Positions 1 to 8,195 are shown, numbered from the stretch's first letter. The stretch: DNA of 35,185 nucleotides from Candidatus Auribacterota bacterium (GCA_026392035.1 JAPLCX010000029.1:1-35185); one strand, 5' to 3'. Made by a program: numbers and translations. Notes: a model not told the origin generated them from the sequence alone.

Positions 1-1
1 G

Positions 2-70
2 CATGAATCTGGCCACGGCGGCGAAGAGAATCTGACCAGGGGCGGGAGGGGAAGTCTCTTTCAGGTATGA
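2..70 (+). other. Possible 3' end of an upstream gene
   Basis: From the window edge to a TGA at 68-70 one frame is open (about 22 codons, beginning His-Glu-Ser-Gly-His). It could be the tail of a gene cut by the window, but it is too short to recognise and may be chance. Confidence 0.15.
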
Positions 71-142
71 AGGGGGAGATAATAGCCGGTGCTCTCGCGT
101 ATACAATCCGAAAAATACTTTTTCAGGAGACCCTAATTATAA

Positions 143-613
143 ATGAAATGCATAATAAAGCCAGCAACCCAATCCGATGTCAAAAGTATTGTCGATTTAT
201 GGAAGGAGATGTTCGACTTCCATAGAGAACGCGATAAGCATTTCACTAGATCAGGTATAGCTCATGAGAATTATAAGAAACGTATTATAGAAAGCTTTAC
301 ATCGAAAGATTTTTACATTCTAGTGGCCGAAGTTAATAAAGCTATTGTTGGTTACTGTTTAGCAAGTATAGCCAAATATCCACCCTTTTTTGAGGTTGAG
401 AACTATGGGACAATTTTCGATCTGGTAGTCACACGAGATTATCGCAAAGAAGGTATCGGAGAAAACCTGTTACAAGAAGCATATAACTGGTTTTCTAAGA
501 AGGGCACAAAAAGGGTAGAAGTAAGAGTTGCCACATCAAATGAAGTTGCGAACAAATTTTGGAGGAAAATGGGTTTTACACCCTATATGGAAATCCTATA
601 TTTAGAAAAATAA
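143..613 (+). CDS. GNAT-family N-acetyltransferase
   Basis: A 156-residue protein with the GCN5-related acetyltransferase fold, expected to move an acetyl group from acetyl-CoA to an unidentified amine. The N-terminus (IKPATQSDVKSIVDLW) is the usual first strand and helix. The segment around residues 93-110 (FDLVVTRDYRKEGIGENLL) fits motif A, with R-x-x-G-I-G as the acetyl-CoA pyrophosphate loop. The end (ANKFWRKMGF) is motif B. ATG 143 is fixed by an in-frame TAA directly upstream; the AGGAG at 125-129 lies 13 bases away, so the ribosome site is weak. It is clearly more AT-rich than every gene that follows, suggesting recent transfer. Substrate unknown; the fold assignment is firm. Confidence 0.85.
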   Translation: MKCIIKPATQSDVKSIVDLWKEMFDFHRERDKHFTRSGIAHENYKKRIIESFTSKDFYILVAEVNKAIVGYCLASIAKYPPFFEVENYGTIFDLVVTRDYRKEGIGENLLQEAYNWFSKKGTKRVEVRVATSNEVANKFWRKMGFTPYMEILYLEK

Positions 614-865
614 GGATTCGGGGGATTCGGGGTCGGATTCGGGGTCGCACCACGATATCTTATTTGCCATGAAGTGCTTATGTGATTTTTGGCCCTTTAA
701 AAGTGGCTTAGCTGCGTTTTTTAGACCTTAAAATTGCCTGTAAGAAATGCTCATGGGAACAGCCACCTTGCTGATGCGAATGTGCGAACGCGCGCGTGTT
801 CGCTCCTCAACGCCTCCCTCACAGCAGGGTTGCTGCTCAACTCAGCCGGTAGGCTAATTTTCAGC

Positions 866-894
866 TTGTGCGGAACGCTTCGGATTGTTATAAT
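866..894 (+). promoter_or_regulatory. Likely promoter of the infC operon
   Basis: A perfect -10 hexamer TATAAT at 889-894 is preceded, 17 bases upstream, by TTGTGC at 866-871 as a partial -35. Transcription would start near 901, giving a leader of about 78 bases that contains the 923-942 palindrome before the infC start. Only pattern matching supports it. Confidence 0.5.
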
Positions 895-922
895 TCTCCG
901 ATAATCAGGGAAAATGTGGTTC

Positions 923-942
923 GGGCTTGATGAATCAAGCCC
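923..942. repeat. Palindrome in the infC leader (GCTTGAT family)
   Basis: GGGCTTGAT and ATCAAGCCC are exact reverse complements separated by two bases, giving a tight hairpin about 36 bases before the infC start. Read on the minus strand it continues GTAGGGGCTTGAT; the same motif with one change (GTAGGAGCTTGAT) opens the hairpin at 12588-12655, so the two belong to one family. It could act as an attenuator, but the following U-tract is weak. Confidence 0.7.
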
Positions 943-978
943 CTACAATTTTAATGTATAGCAAGGGAGGTGATACGC

Positions 979-1599
979 ATTCGGTCATTCATAAGGATCA
1001 ACGGGCAAATCAGGGCCAAGATGGTTCGGACCATCGATAAAGACGGCGCGCAGGCGGGGGTACTGCCTATTGATGAAGCACTGGCGCTCGCGAGAACGAG
1101 CGGGCTGGATCTCGTGGAGGTTGGTCCAACTATTGACCCGCCCGTCTGCAAGATCATGGATTTCGGCAAGTACCAGTACCAGCAGATGAAGAAGGACCGG
1201 GTGGCCAGAAAGAAACAGGTGGGAGGAAGGCTCAAAGAGATAAAATTACGCCCCCGGATCGAGGTTCACGACTACAACGTCAAGCTCAGGCAATGCAGGG
1301 AGTTTCTGGAGAAGGGGTGCAAGCTTAGGATTCGGCTCGTGTATCGAGGCAGAGAACTCGCCCACGTGGAACTGGGCACCAACCTCCTCAAGCGCCTCGG
1401 GGAGGATTTGAAGGATGTCGGCCACGTTGAGGTGCCACCCAAGAATTTCGGCAAGAACGTGGTGATGATGTTCGGACCGCAGAAGGGGGGGAAGGCGCAC
1501 CCCGCGGTTGAACAGAAGAAAGGCATAGGAGATGCCAAAACTGAAGACAAGCCGCTCGGCAGCGAAACGGTTCAAGATAACAAAGAGCGGAAAGGTTAG
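979..1599 (+). CDS. infC: Translation initiation factor IF-3, with an ATT start
   Basis: IF-3 binds the 30S subunit and polices start-codon selection. The N-domain (RINGQIRAKMV, then GLDLVEVGP and PPVCKIMDFGKY) and the C-domain (KEIKLRPRIEVHDYNVKL to KNFGKNVVMMFGPQK) are intact. The open frame reaches back to a GTG at 970, but that GTG lies inside the Shine-Dalgarno GGGAGGTGA (965-973). The in-frame ATT at 979 sits 8 bases after GGAGG, matching the rare AUU start known for infC, by which IF-3 represses its own translation. The protein (206 aa) carries a tail of about 27 residues after the usual end; its 3' part overlaps rpmI by 68 bases in another frame. Confidence 0.95.
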   Translation: MRSFIRINGQIRAKMVRTIDKDGAQAGVLPIDEALALARTSGLDLVEVGPTIDPPVCKIMDFGKYQYQQMKKDRVARKKQVGGRLKEIKLRPRIEVHDYNVKLRQCREFLEKGCKLRIRLVYRGRELAHVELGTNLLKRLGEDLKDVGHVEVPPKNFGKNVVMMFGPQKGGKAHPAVEQKKGIGDAKTEDKPLGSETVQDNKERKG

Positions 1600-1729
1600 G
1601 AAAAAACAGGCGGGCGTCAGCCATATCCTCACGAAAAAGAGCCGCAATCGAAAGAGGAGGCTCAGGGGCACGAACATCCTGAGCGCCACGGAGACGAGGA
1701 TGGTGAAGAGGGCTCTGCCGTACGGTTGA
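1532..1729 (+). CDS. rpmI: 50S ribosomal protein L35
   Basis: 65 residues, the normal length of bL35, beginning MPKLKTSRSAAKRFK with the Lys/Arg-rich body (SGKVRKKQAGVSHILTKKS, RKRRLRG) and ending near VKRALPYG. It packs against 23S rRNA in the large subunit. Its ATG lies 68 bases before the infC stop, in a different frame; AAAGG at 1518-1522 is a plausible ribosome site, itself inside infC. Such an overlap should couple L35 synthesis to IF-3 translation. The infC-rpmI-rplT order is the standard bacterial one. Confidence 0.97.
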   Translation: MPKLKTSRSAAKRFKITKSGKVRKKQAGVSHILTKKSRNRKRRLRGTNILSATETRMVKRALPYG

Positions 1730-1730
1730 G

Positions 1731-1809
1731 CTGCGGTGGCACGGGTTCGATCATCAGGCGTGGTTCGGGGCGCGTTTCGCCAAACCCCGTGCGCGGGCTG
1801 ATACCGCAG
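1731..1809 (+). promoter_or_regulatory. Nested hairpin between rpmI and rplT, candidate L20 leader
   Basis: Three successive inverted repeats nest in one structure: CTGCGGT (1731-1737) with ACCGCAG (1803-1809), GCACGGG (1739-1745) with CCCGTGC (1786-1792), and GGCG (1757-1760) with CGCC (1778-1781). The gap before rplT is unusually long (148 bases) for this operon. L20 is known to repress its own operon through RNA structures in other bacteria, so an autoregulatory leader is reasonable, but the function is inferred only from position and pairing. Confidence 0.45.
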
Positions 1810-1877
1810 TGAGCCGCCGTGAGGAATTGTGAGGTTCAATAGTAGTTCGAGATGCCATTCCATGAGAGGAGGATCAA

Positions 1878-2231
1878 TTGGTTAAGGTAGCTAAGGCCCC
1901 GGCTTCACGAGAGAGGCGAAGGAGGATTCTCAAGCGGGCGAAGGGATACCGGAGTGCGCGCGGGAGTCTGATCCGTCTGGCGACGGAAGCCGTGGAGCGT
2001 GGGCTCGCATATTCATACCGTGACCGCAAGGTGAGGAAGAGGGATTTCCGGAGCCTGTGGATTATACGCATTGGAGCGGCGTGCAAGGCTGAGGGGTTTT
2101 CATATTCGCGATTCATTGATGGATTGAAGAAGGCCAAGGTCAATCTCAACCGGAAGATCCTTGCCGACCTGGCGGTGCGCGACAGAGCGGTATTCCAGGA
2201 GCTGGTGAATGTGGCGAGGAAGCAGGGATAA
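1878..2231 (+). CDS. rplT: 50S ribosomal protein L20
   Basis: 117 residues, typical of bL20, an early-assembly protein of the large subunit and in several bacteria the repressor of this operon. Family signatures are RRRRILKRAKGYRSARGSL near the start, YRDRKVRKRDFRSLWIIRI in the middle and YSRFIDGLKKAKVNLNRKIL towards the end. Translation starts at TTG 1878 behind a strong GAGGAGG about 5 bases upstream; no ATG fits. The last codons and TAA merge into a purine-rich low-complexity stretch (about 2222-2262). Confidence 0.96.
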   Translation: MVKVAKAPASRERRRRILKRAKGYRSARGSLIRLATEAVERGLAYSYRDRKVRKRDFRSLWIIRIGAACKAEGFSYSRFIDGLKKAKVNLNRKILADLAVRDRAVFQELVNVARKQG

Positions 2232-2553
2232 GGGAGTAGGGGTTAGGGAATAAGAAGAAGTGAGTGATACGTAGTATCAGGGTAATCGAGGGAATACGAT
2301 GGAGATGATTTGCTCCGTTTCCTATAGAGATCGGTCGGCTGCGAGCGCGTCTGGCGGTGTGTGTAGATACAAGTTACCCGATTAGCCCAAGGCAGGCCGT
2401 ACCCTCGACCTCTTCTGCCCCCAGCGATTACTTCTCACGTCTTCTGCCCCCCCTTGGTGCCCTCAAAGCGGTTACTGGCTTCTGGCTTCTCAATACAACC
2501 AGCTTTTGATTGGTCGCCCAAACTGTCAACGCACAGGGAGCCGCACGAACCCC
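2232..2553. other. rplT-pheS intergenic region
   Basis: 322 bases without a gene. It opens with a purine-rich low-complexity run (2225-2262), followed by a small hairpin GATAC-GTA-GTATC (2266-2278). The later part is rich in CTTCT/GCCCCC runs (about 2405-2455) that loosely complement the opening run, suggesting a decayed inverted repeat. No clear promoter seen. Confidence 0.5.
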
Positions 2554-3573
2554 ATGAGAGATAAAATAGAGTCTCTGCGCGCTGAGGCACGTGGCCTGAT
2601 CGAGGAATGCTCCTCGCTCGAACTGCTTGACACATTGCGGGTGAGGTTTCTCGGGCGGAAGGGTGAGCTCACCGCCATGCTCCGCGGCCTGGGGATGTTG
2701 CCGGCCGAGCAGCGCCCCTTGCTCGGCCAGGCAATCAATAGTCTTAAGAATGACATCCGGGCCAAGATTGACTCCCGCCGCATCTTTCTCCGGCAGAAAC
2801 AGGAAAAGCAGGAGTTCGCAAAAGGAATCGTTGATGTGACGCTCCCCGGCCTCCCGCAGATTCGCGGCGCGAAACATCCGATTTCTCTGGTGATGTCCCG
2901 ACTGACGGATATATTCACCGGCCTTGGGTTTGTCGTCGAAGAAGGACCTGAGGCAGAGACAGACTATTACAATTTTAGCGCGCTCAATTTTCCTCCGGAG
3001 CATCCCGCGAAGGACATGCAGGCCACGCTCTACATCACGGATGAGCTCCTCATGCGCACGCACACTTCTCCCGTTCAGATCAGGGTCATGCAGCGCCAGA
3101 AGCCGCCGCTCCGCTGCATCATGCCGGGTCGCGTCTACCGCTGCGATAGCGATGTGTCTCATTCTCCCGTGTTCCACCAGGTCGAGGGATTGCTCGTCGG
3201 CGAGGGCGTGACCTTCGGCGAGCTCAAAGGTGTTCTGGCCTTTTTCGCGCAGAAGATGTTTGGAGCGGGAACGAGGATGCGCTTTCGACCGAGCTTCTTC
3301 CCGTTCACGGAACCCAGCGCGGAGATTGATATATCCTGTGTCATCTGCTCCGGAAAGGGCTGCAGGGTGTGCAAGGAAACCGGCTGGGTTGAGATCCTCG
3401 GGGCGGGCATGGTTCACCCCGCGGTCTTTGAAGCCGTCGGGTATGATCCCGAGCGCTACATCGGATACGCATTCGGCATGGGGGTCGAGCGTATTGCCAT
3501 GCTCAAGTACCGGATCGATGATATCAGGCTGTTTTTCGAAAATGATGTGAGATTTTTGCAGCAATTCAAATGA
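2554..3573 (+). CDS. pheS: Phenylalanyl-tRNA synthetase alpha subunit
   Basis: Class II synthetase subunit that, as an alpha2-beta2 tetramer with PheT, charges tRNA-Phe. The N-terminal coiled coil (residues 1 to about 85, including VRFLGRKGELTAMLRGLG) is followed by the catalytic domain: HPISLVMSRL, GFVVEEGPEAETDYYNF, LLRTHTS-like LLMRTHTSPVQ, motif 2 GRVYRCDSDVSHSPVFHQVE, and motif 3 GYAFGMGVERIAML near the end. The chosen ATG gives 339 residues, the family norm. The open frame continues 16 codons further upstream but those residues resemble nothing. The AGGGAG at about 2534 is farther than ideal. Confidence 0.96.
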   Translation: MRDKIESLRAEARGLIEECSSLELLDTLRVRFLGRKGELTAMLRGLGMLPAEQRPLLGQAINSLKNDIRAKIDSRRIFLRQKQEKQEFAKGIVDVTLPGLPQIRGAKHPISLVMSRLTDIFTGLGFVVEEGPEAETDYYNFSALNFPPEHPAKDMQATLYITDELLMRTHTSPVQIRVMQRQKPPLRCIMPGRVYRCDSDVSHSPVFHQVEGLLVGEGVTFGELKGVLAFFAQKMFGAGTRMRFRPSFFPFTEPSAEIDISCVICSGKGCRVCKETGWVEILGAGMVHPAVFEAVGYDPERYIGYAFGMGVERIAMLKYRIDDIRLFFENDVRFLQQFK

Positions 3574-3581
3574 TCTATTTT

Positions 3582-3671
3582 CACCACGGAGACACGGAGT
3601 GTTAGGAAAAATATGTTGTTTATCTTTCACGTTTTGAACGCAGTCTCTGTGCCCTCCGTGCCTCCGTGGTG
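3582..3671. repeat. Inverted-repeat element, CACCACGGAG family, copy 1
   Basis: The left arm CACCACGGAGACACGGAG (3582-3599) matches the reverse complement of 3654-3671 in 17 of 18 positions. The element fills nearly the whole pheS-pheT gap and ends 11 bases before pheT; its right edge supplies GGTGAG, the only Shine-Dalgarno-like motif for pheT. A second copy lies at 18520-18603. Confidence 0.9.
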
Positions 3672-3682
3672 AGAGCAAAACT

Positions 3683-6079
3683 ATGAAAGTATCTTTTAAC
3701 TGGCTCAGAGAGTATGTTAATTGTCCCCTCAGCCCGGAAGAGCTGGCAGACCGCCTGACCATGCACGGTCTCGAGGTGGAAGCGGTCACCAGGCTGACGC
3801 CCGCGCTCAAGGGGATTGTCGTGGGAAGGGTCCTCAGCGTCGAGCCACACCCCCGCGCGGATCGGCTCTCGGTCTGCCGGGTGAGCGATGGAACGAGCGA
3901 GCTCACGATCGTGTGCGGGGCAAAAAACGTAACGGCGGGGGATGCCGCCCCCCTCGCGCGAGTGGGGGTTACGCTGCCCAACGGAACAACCATACGCCAG
4001 ACAGCGCTCCGGGGGATCGCTTCGGAGGGCATGCTCTGCTCTGAGAGAGAACTCGAGCTGGGCGAAGACGCCGAGGGGATCATGATCCTGGCGGCACAGT
4101 CAATGCCGGGCCAGGATCTCTCTGAAGCGCTCCAGCTCAATGACAGTATTCTCGATGTCAATGTGACCCCGAACCGTCCTGACTGTCTCAGTGTGGTCGG
4201 CGTGGCGCGCGAGGCCGCGGCTATCCTGAAAAAACCGCTCATGCTGCCCCGCTGCCGGGTGAAAGAGAAGGGGGCTCGAGCGGCTTCTCGCGCGCGGGTG
4301 AGCATCGAGGATGGCGGCCTTTGCCCGCGCTACTGCGCCCGTGTCGTCACAAATGTCAGTGTCGGGCCTTCTCCCTTCTGGCTGCGTAACAGGCTGGGGG
4401 CGGTGGGAGTGAGGACGATCAATCTGATTGTGGACGCGACAAATTACGTGCTCATGGAATGCGGGCAGCCGCTGCACGCGTTTGACCTCCAGAAGATCAA
4501 GGGAGGCTGCGTCTTCGTGCGGCAGGCGCGGCGTGGAGAGAAGATCACCACGATCGACGGCAGGGAGCGCGCGCTCGACGAGGGGATGCTCGTCATCGCC
4601 GATTCAAAGGCCCCCCTCGCGGTTGCGGGTATCATGGGAGGTCTCCACAGCGAGGTTGGCAAAGAGACACGCGAGCTCCTCCTCGAGAGCGCGTGCTTCA
4701 AACCGCAATCCATACGGCGCACCTCCCAGAGGCTTAATCTCTCCAGCGAGTCGTCATACAGGTTCGAGCGTGGGGTGGATTACCACGGCCTTGTCCCTGC
4801 GCTGGACAGGGCCGCACAGCTCATCTCTGCACTGGGTGCGGGTGATCCCTGCACGGGCGTCATCGATCGCCGATCGACAGCCTGGCGCGCGAGGAGAGTG
4901 AAGCTCCGCATCCCGAGGTTGAACGCCGTCCTCGGTGCGAGGTTGTCAAAAGCGAGGGTGCGGGCCGATCTTGAACGCCTGGGCATGGGGGTGAGAGAAC
5001 AGGGGAGAGTGGTGGTGGAGGTTGCGCCTCCCGCTTTTCGGGTTGACCTGTGCGGAGAGATCGACCTGGTCGAGGAAGTGGCCCGCATGGAAGGGTATGA
5101 CCGGATCATCGCGGTGCCGCCGGTCGGCGTCGTGCCGGCGGGAGGGGGCGACCCCCGCACCATGGGTCGGGAAAAGGTGAGAGATGCGCTCTGCTCACTC
5201 GGTTTTTCTGAGGCGATCTGCCTCAGCTTTATGGGGCTCGCTGAGATGGATCGGCTGATGTGGGGCAAGCATGAACCGCTCCGGCGGGCGGTGAGGCTCA
5301 GGAACCCGGTGAGCGATGAGTTTGCCTATCTGAGAACCAGCATGCTCCCGCCGCTCATGCGGTGCCTGTCGCTCAACGCGAATCGCGGCAACAGCGATGC
5401 GCAACTGTTCGAACTGGGCACGGTTTTTTCCCCGCGCGAGGGTGGAGCGCCCCCCCTCGAAATGGAGAAGCTCGCGCTCGCGGCAATGGGGCTGGCCGGA
5501 ATCCGATCGTGGTGCGCCCGGATGGCCGAGGTAGATTTTTTTTATCTTAAGGGAATGCTGGAAAATATGCTCACGGGAGCGGGCGCGGAGATCTCCGCAG
5601 CGCGTGCGTCGTTGCCGGGCTGCCATCCGGGCAGGTCGGCGACACTCAGTCGGAATGGCCTGCCATGGGGCTGGATCGGCGAGATCCATCCGCGCGTGGC
5701 GGAGGCGTACGGCATCAAAGCCCCTGTCATCTTCGCGGAGGTGGACCCGGCGCCCCTCTACACGGCACTCCTCGGGGAGAGGGTGTACCGACCGCTTCCG
5801 CGTTTCCCCGCCGTGAAAAGGGATATCGCGCTCGTCGCGGATGAACACGTCGAGGCAGCGGGGGTGATCGCGACCGTGAGGCGTGCCGTCCCGGGGCTCA
5901 TCGAAGCCGTCGAGCTCTTCGATCTGTTCAGGGGGCAGCAGATTCCCCCGGGCAAGAAGGGGCTCGCCGTCTCCGTCACGCTGCGCGCTCCCGAGGCGAC
6001 GCTGCGGGAGGAAGATATTGAAGCGGCGATGGAAAAAATCCGCGAGGCGCTGAGGGAGATGGGGTGCGAGATAAGATAA
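3683..6079 (+). CDS. pheT: Phenylalanyl-tRNA synthetase beta subunit
   Basis: 798 residues, full length for bacterial PheT. In order: the N-terminal start MKVSFNWLREYV, the EMAP-II-like tRNA-binding domain (about residues 40-155, with VEPHPRADRLSVCRV and RGIASEGMLCSERELEL), the B3/B4 editing domain (about 210-400, with DATNYVLMECGQPLHAFD and RTSQRLNLSSESSYRFERG), the B5 domain (about 405-475), the catalytic-like core (LRTSMLPPLM) and the C-terminal FDX-ACB domain (about 705-798, RPLPRFPAVKRDIALV). It edits Tyr-tRNA-Phe and positions tRNA. It starts 11 bases after a repeat element that provides GGTGAG 9 bases upstream. Confidence 0.97.
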   Translation: MKVSFNWLREYVNCPLSPEELADRLTMHGLEVEAVTRLTPALKGIVVGRVLSVEPHPRADRLSVCRVSDGTSELTIVCGAKNVTAGDAAPLARVGVTLPNGTTIRQTALRGIASEGMLCSERELELGEDAEGIMILAAQSMPGQDLSEALQLNDSILDVNVTPNRPDCLSVVGVAREAAAILKKPLMLPRCRVKEKGARAASRARVSIEDGGLCPRYCARVVTNVSVGPSPFWLRNRLGAVGVRTINLIVDATNYVLMECGQPLHAFDLQKIKGGCVFVRQARRGEKITTIDGRERALDEGMLVIADSKAPLAVAGIMGGLHSEVGKETRELLLESACFKPQSIRRTSQRLNLSSESSYRFERGVDYHGLVPALDRAAQLISALGAGDPCTGVIDRRSTAWRARRVKLRIPRLNAVLGARLSKARVRADLERLGMGVREQGRVVVEVAPPAFRVDLCGEIDLVEEVARMEGYDRIIAVPPVGVVPAGGGDPRTMGREKVRDALCSLGFSEAICLSFMGLAEMDRLMWGKHEPLRRAVRLRNPVSDEFAYLRTSMLPPLMRCLSLNANRGNSDAQLFELGTVFSPREGGAPPLEMEKLALAAMGLAGIRSWCARMAEVDFFYLKGMLENMLTGAGAEISAARASLPGCHPGRSATLSRNGLPWGWIGEIHPRVAEAYGIKAPVIFAEVDPAPLYTALLGERVYRPLPRFPAVKRDIALVADEHVEAAGVIATVRRAVPGLIEAVELFDLFRGQQIPPGKKGLAVSVTLRAPEATLREEDIEAAMEKIREALREMGCEIR

Positions 6080-6084
6080 CCACG

Positions 6085-6127
6085 GCCTAAAGTGTAAGGT
6101 ATAAGGCCCAACGTGCAAGGCATGAAG
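6085..6127. repeat. Repeat fragment shared with the xseA-xseB gap
   Basis: Most of this 49-base gap is repeat. The stretch 6100-6127 aligns with 12099-12127 (core TAAGGCC, ACGT, CAAGG in the same order). It also contains GGCCT...AGGCC as a small hairpin. The AAGG used as a ribosome site by rarA lies inside it. Confidence 0.55.
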
Positions 6128-6128
6128 C

Positions 6129-7481
6129 ATGGATCTATTTGATACTGCGGCACAGGACACAGCGCACGCGCCGCTCGCGGCGAGGATGCGTCCGAGAACG
6201 CTCGAGGAATTTGAGGGGCAAACACACATCCTCGGCAAAGGGAAACTCCTCTCCCGGGCGATCGAATCGGACCGTATCGGTTCCATCATCCTCTGGGGGC
6301 CGCCCGGCACAGGGAAAACCACGCTCGCGGAGGTCACCGCCAACGCGACGCACAGTTGTTTTGAGAGGATGAGCGCCGTCATGGCGAACGTGGATATCCT
6401 GCGAAGGGCCATCTACAGCGCCGAGAACCGACTGCGGGAGAGGGGAGAGAAGACCATCATTTTTATAGACGAGATCCATCGCTTCAACAAGGCGCAACAG
6501 GACGTCCTCCTCCCGCACGTCGAGAGGGCGACCATCTCCCTGATCGGTGCGACCACGCACAATCCGTGTTTCTACGTCAACGCCCCGCTGCTCTCGCGCT
6601 CGCTCCTCTTCGAGCTGCGACCACTGGGGAGGGAAGAGCTGCGCGTGATCATCGACCGCGCACTCGCCGACCCCGAGCGTGGGCTGGGAAAGACGTCGGT
6701 GATTGTTGATGATCCCGCCATGGAGCATATCCTCGCGATATCCGACGGCGACGCGCGCAGGGCGCTCAACGCGATTGAGCGGGCGGTGCTCACCACCCCC
6801 CCGGGCAAGGACGGCTCCGCTCACGTTACCCTCGGCGTGGCCGAGGACTCTGTGCAGAGCAAGGCGGTCGTCTACGACAGGGACGAGGATGGACATTACG
6901 ATACGATATCGGCGTTCATCAAGAGCATGCGCGGGTGCGACCCGGACGCGGCCCTCTACTGGATGGCGAAGATGATCCACGCGGGGGAGGACCCGCGATT
7001 CATCGCCAGGCGCATCATCATCTGCGCCGCTGAGGACGTGGGCAATGCCGACCCCCATGCCCTCCTCGTGGCGACGGCCGCGATGCAGGCCGTCGAGTTT
7101 GTCGGGATGCCCGAGGCGAGGATACCGCTGGCGCAGGCCGCCATCTACGTCGCCTGCGCCCCCAAGAGCAACGCCTCGTACAGCGGCATTGAAAAAGCCC
7201 TGGAGGGGGTCCGCACCCGCCCCACGATGGAGGTGCCCGACGCAATCAAGGGAACGGGCTATGCGGGCGCCGGGCGGCTCGGGCGCGGGAAGGGCTACAC
7301 GTACGCACATGGCCCCCAGAGTCTCACGGGCGCGCCGGACCTCACCCCTGAGCCCGTCTCCTTCTACAAACCCTGGGCGAGCGGATACGAGAGGGTGATC
7401 AAAAGAAGATTGGAGTTGTGGCGCAGGAAGGGGAAGGGCAGGGCTGAGGCCGAGGCGAATGCAGCAGGAAAGAGGCATTGA
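6129..7481 (+). CDS. rarA: Replication-associated recombination AAA+ ATPase RarA (MgsA)
   Basis: 450 residues, typical of RarA/MgsA, a clamp-loader-like AAA+ protein that acts at stalled replication forks. Visible are [14 protein letters not shown]-type N-terminus, Walker A (GPPGTGKTT, about residue 58), Walker B ([11 protein letters not shown]), sensor 1 (GATTHNP; the family usually has GATTENP), the arginine-finger region LLSRS, and sensor 2 ([11 protein letters not shown]). The C-terminal MgsA tetramerisation domain follows ([33 protein letters not shown]). AAGG about 8 bases upstream is the ribosome site. It overlaps the next gene by 23 bases. In many bacteria zapA occupies this spot between pheT and the cyclo-ligase gene; none is present here. 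Confidence 0.95.
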   Translation: MDLFDTAAQDTAHAPLAARMRPRTLEEFEGQTHILGKGKLLSRAIESDRIGSIILWGPPGTGKTTLAEVTANATHSCFERMSAVMANVDILRRAIYSAENRLRERGEKTIIFIDEIHRFNKAQQDVLLPHVERATISLIGATTHNPCFYVNAPLLSRSLLFELRPLGREELRVIIDRALADPERGLGKTSVIVDDPAMEHILAISDGDARRALNAIERAVLTTPPGKDGSAHVTLGVAEDSVQSKAVVYDRDEDGHYDTISAFIKSMRGCDPDAALYWMAKMIHAGEDPRFIARRIIICAAEDVGNADPHALLVATAAMQAVEFVGMPEARIPLAQAAIYVACAPKSNASYSGIEKALEGVRTRPTMEVPDAIKGTGYAGAGRLGRGKGYTYAHGPQSLTGAPDLTPEPVSFYKPWASGYERVIKRRLELWRRKGKGRAEAEANAAGKRH

Positions 7482-8082
7482 TGAAAAGGGCCGGATCCGG
7501 GCGGAGCTGTTGAAGAAGAGAGACAGCCTTCCGCCGGCCGAGCGCCGGCAGCTCAGCGAGCGGATCGCGAATGCGCTGAGGGGCCTTGACGAGTTCAGGA
7601 AGGCGCGGCGCATCATGTATTACGTGGCGGTGAGAGCTGAGGTGGAGACGGAGGAGCTGATACGGGGATGCCTCGCACGGGGAAAGAAGGTGAGCGTACC
7701 CTGCTGTGACCCCGCGAGCGGGCGCATCAGCGCGGCCGATATCAGGGATTTCGACCGTGACCTGGCTGCGGGATGCTACGGGATCCCCGAGCCCATCGGA
7801 GCGCGGAGAGAGACGGTCGCCGCGGCGGACATTGACCTCTTCATCGTCCCCGGCGTCGGCTTCGACTGGACGGGAGTGCGGCTGGGGTGGGGGAAAGGCT
7901 ACTACGATTCTTTTCTCGCCGCGGCTGACGCGCGCGCGGTCAAAATCGGCCTCGCGTACGAAGCGCAGTTGCTGCCGCTCATCCAACCCCGTAGCCGCGA
8001 TGTCGCCATGGACAAGATTGTCACCGAGGAGAGAGTGATCGATTGCAGGAAGATGCGGAGTTATATCAAACAGGCAAAATGA
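7459..8082 (+). CDS. 5-formyltetrahydrofolate cyclo-ligase
   Basis: 207 residues. Converts 5-formyl-THF plus ATP to 5,10-methenyl-THF, recycling folate. Family marks are the N-terminal helix IRAELLKKRDSLPPAER, the folate-region YVAVRAEVETEELI, and the nucleotide-binding signature GVGFDWTGVRLGWGKGYYD (about residues 132-150), normally G-x-G-x-G-Y-Y-D. The ATG lies inside rarA, giving a 23-base overlap and likely translational coupling. The last codons and the TGA fall in the first copy of the AAATGACAAA repeat, so the repeat provides its stop. Placement before rny and the ymdB-type gene is common in bacteria. Confidence 0.92.
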   Translation: MQQERGIDEKGRIRAELLKKRDSLPPAERRQLSERIANALRGLDEFRKARRIMYYVAVRAEVETEELIRGCLARGKKVSVPCCDPASGRISAADIRDFDRDLAAGCYGIPEPIGARRETVAAADIDLFIVPGVGFDWTGVRLGWGKGYYDSFLAAADARAVKIGLAYEAQLLPLIQPRSRDVAMDKIVTEERVIDCRKMRSYIKQAK

Positions 8083-8195
8083 CAAAATCCAAATGACAAA
8101 ATAAATCCAAGAGACAAAATTCAAACAGCAAAACCTCGGCATTTGTCATTTGGTATTTGTCATTTGTGACTTGTCATTTGGTATTTGTCATTTAA
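8076..8195. repeat. Inverted-repeat element, AAATGACAAA family, copy 1
   Basis: The left arm repeats AAATGACAAAATCC-like units from 8076; the right arm (about 8141-8195) repeats their complement, CATTTGTCATTTGG. The element spans the gap from the last codons of the cyclo-ligase to within 4 bases of the rny ribosome site. Copies 2 and 3 lie at 9791-9873 and 10677-10770. Confidence 0.9.

Larger units (their letters stand above)
614..978. other. Intergenic region upstream of infC with short repeats
   Basis: A stretch of 365 bases without a gene. Next to the acetyltransferase stop, the unit GATTCGGGG occurs three times (about 615-647). A near-palindrome GCGAAC...GTTCGC lies at 784-803. The 3' part holds a likely promoter (866-894) and a 20-base palindrome (923-942). 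I see no protein or RNA gene in the middle. Confidence 0.6.

Noticed and set aside
970-978. GTG as the infC start
   Set aside because: The codon is part of the Shine-Dalgarno sequence, so no ribosome spacing is possible.
2428-4305. A 625-codon open frame on the minus strand
   Set aside because: It runs opposite pheS and the first part of pheT, crosses the repeat between them and has no family features. Long antisense frames are expected in GC-rich coding DNA.
6135-7616. A 493-codon open frame on the minus strand over rarA
   Set aside because: Arg/Ala/Gly-rich translation without domains; rarA on the + strand is complete and convincing.
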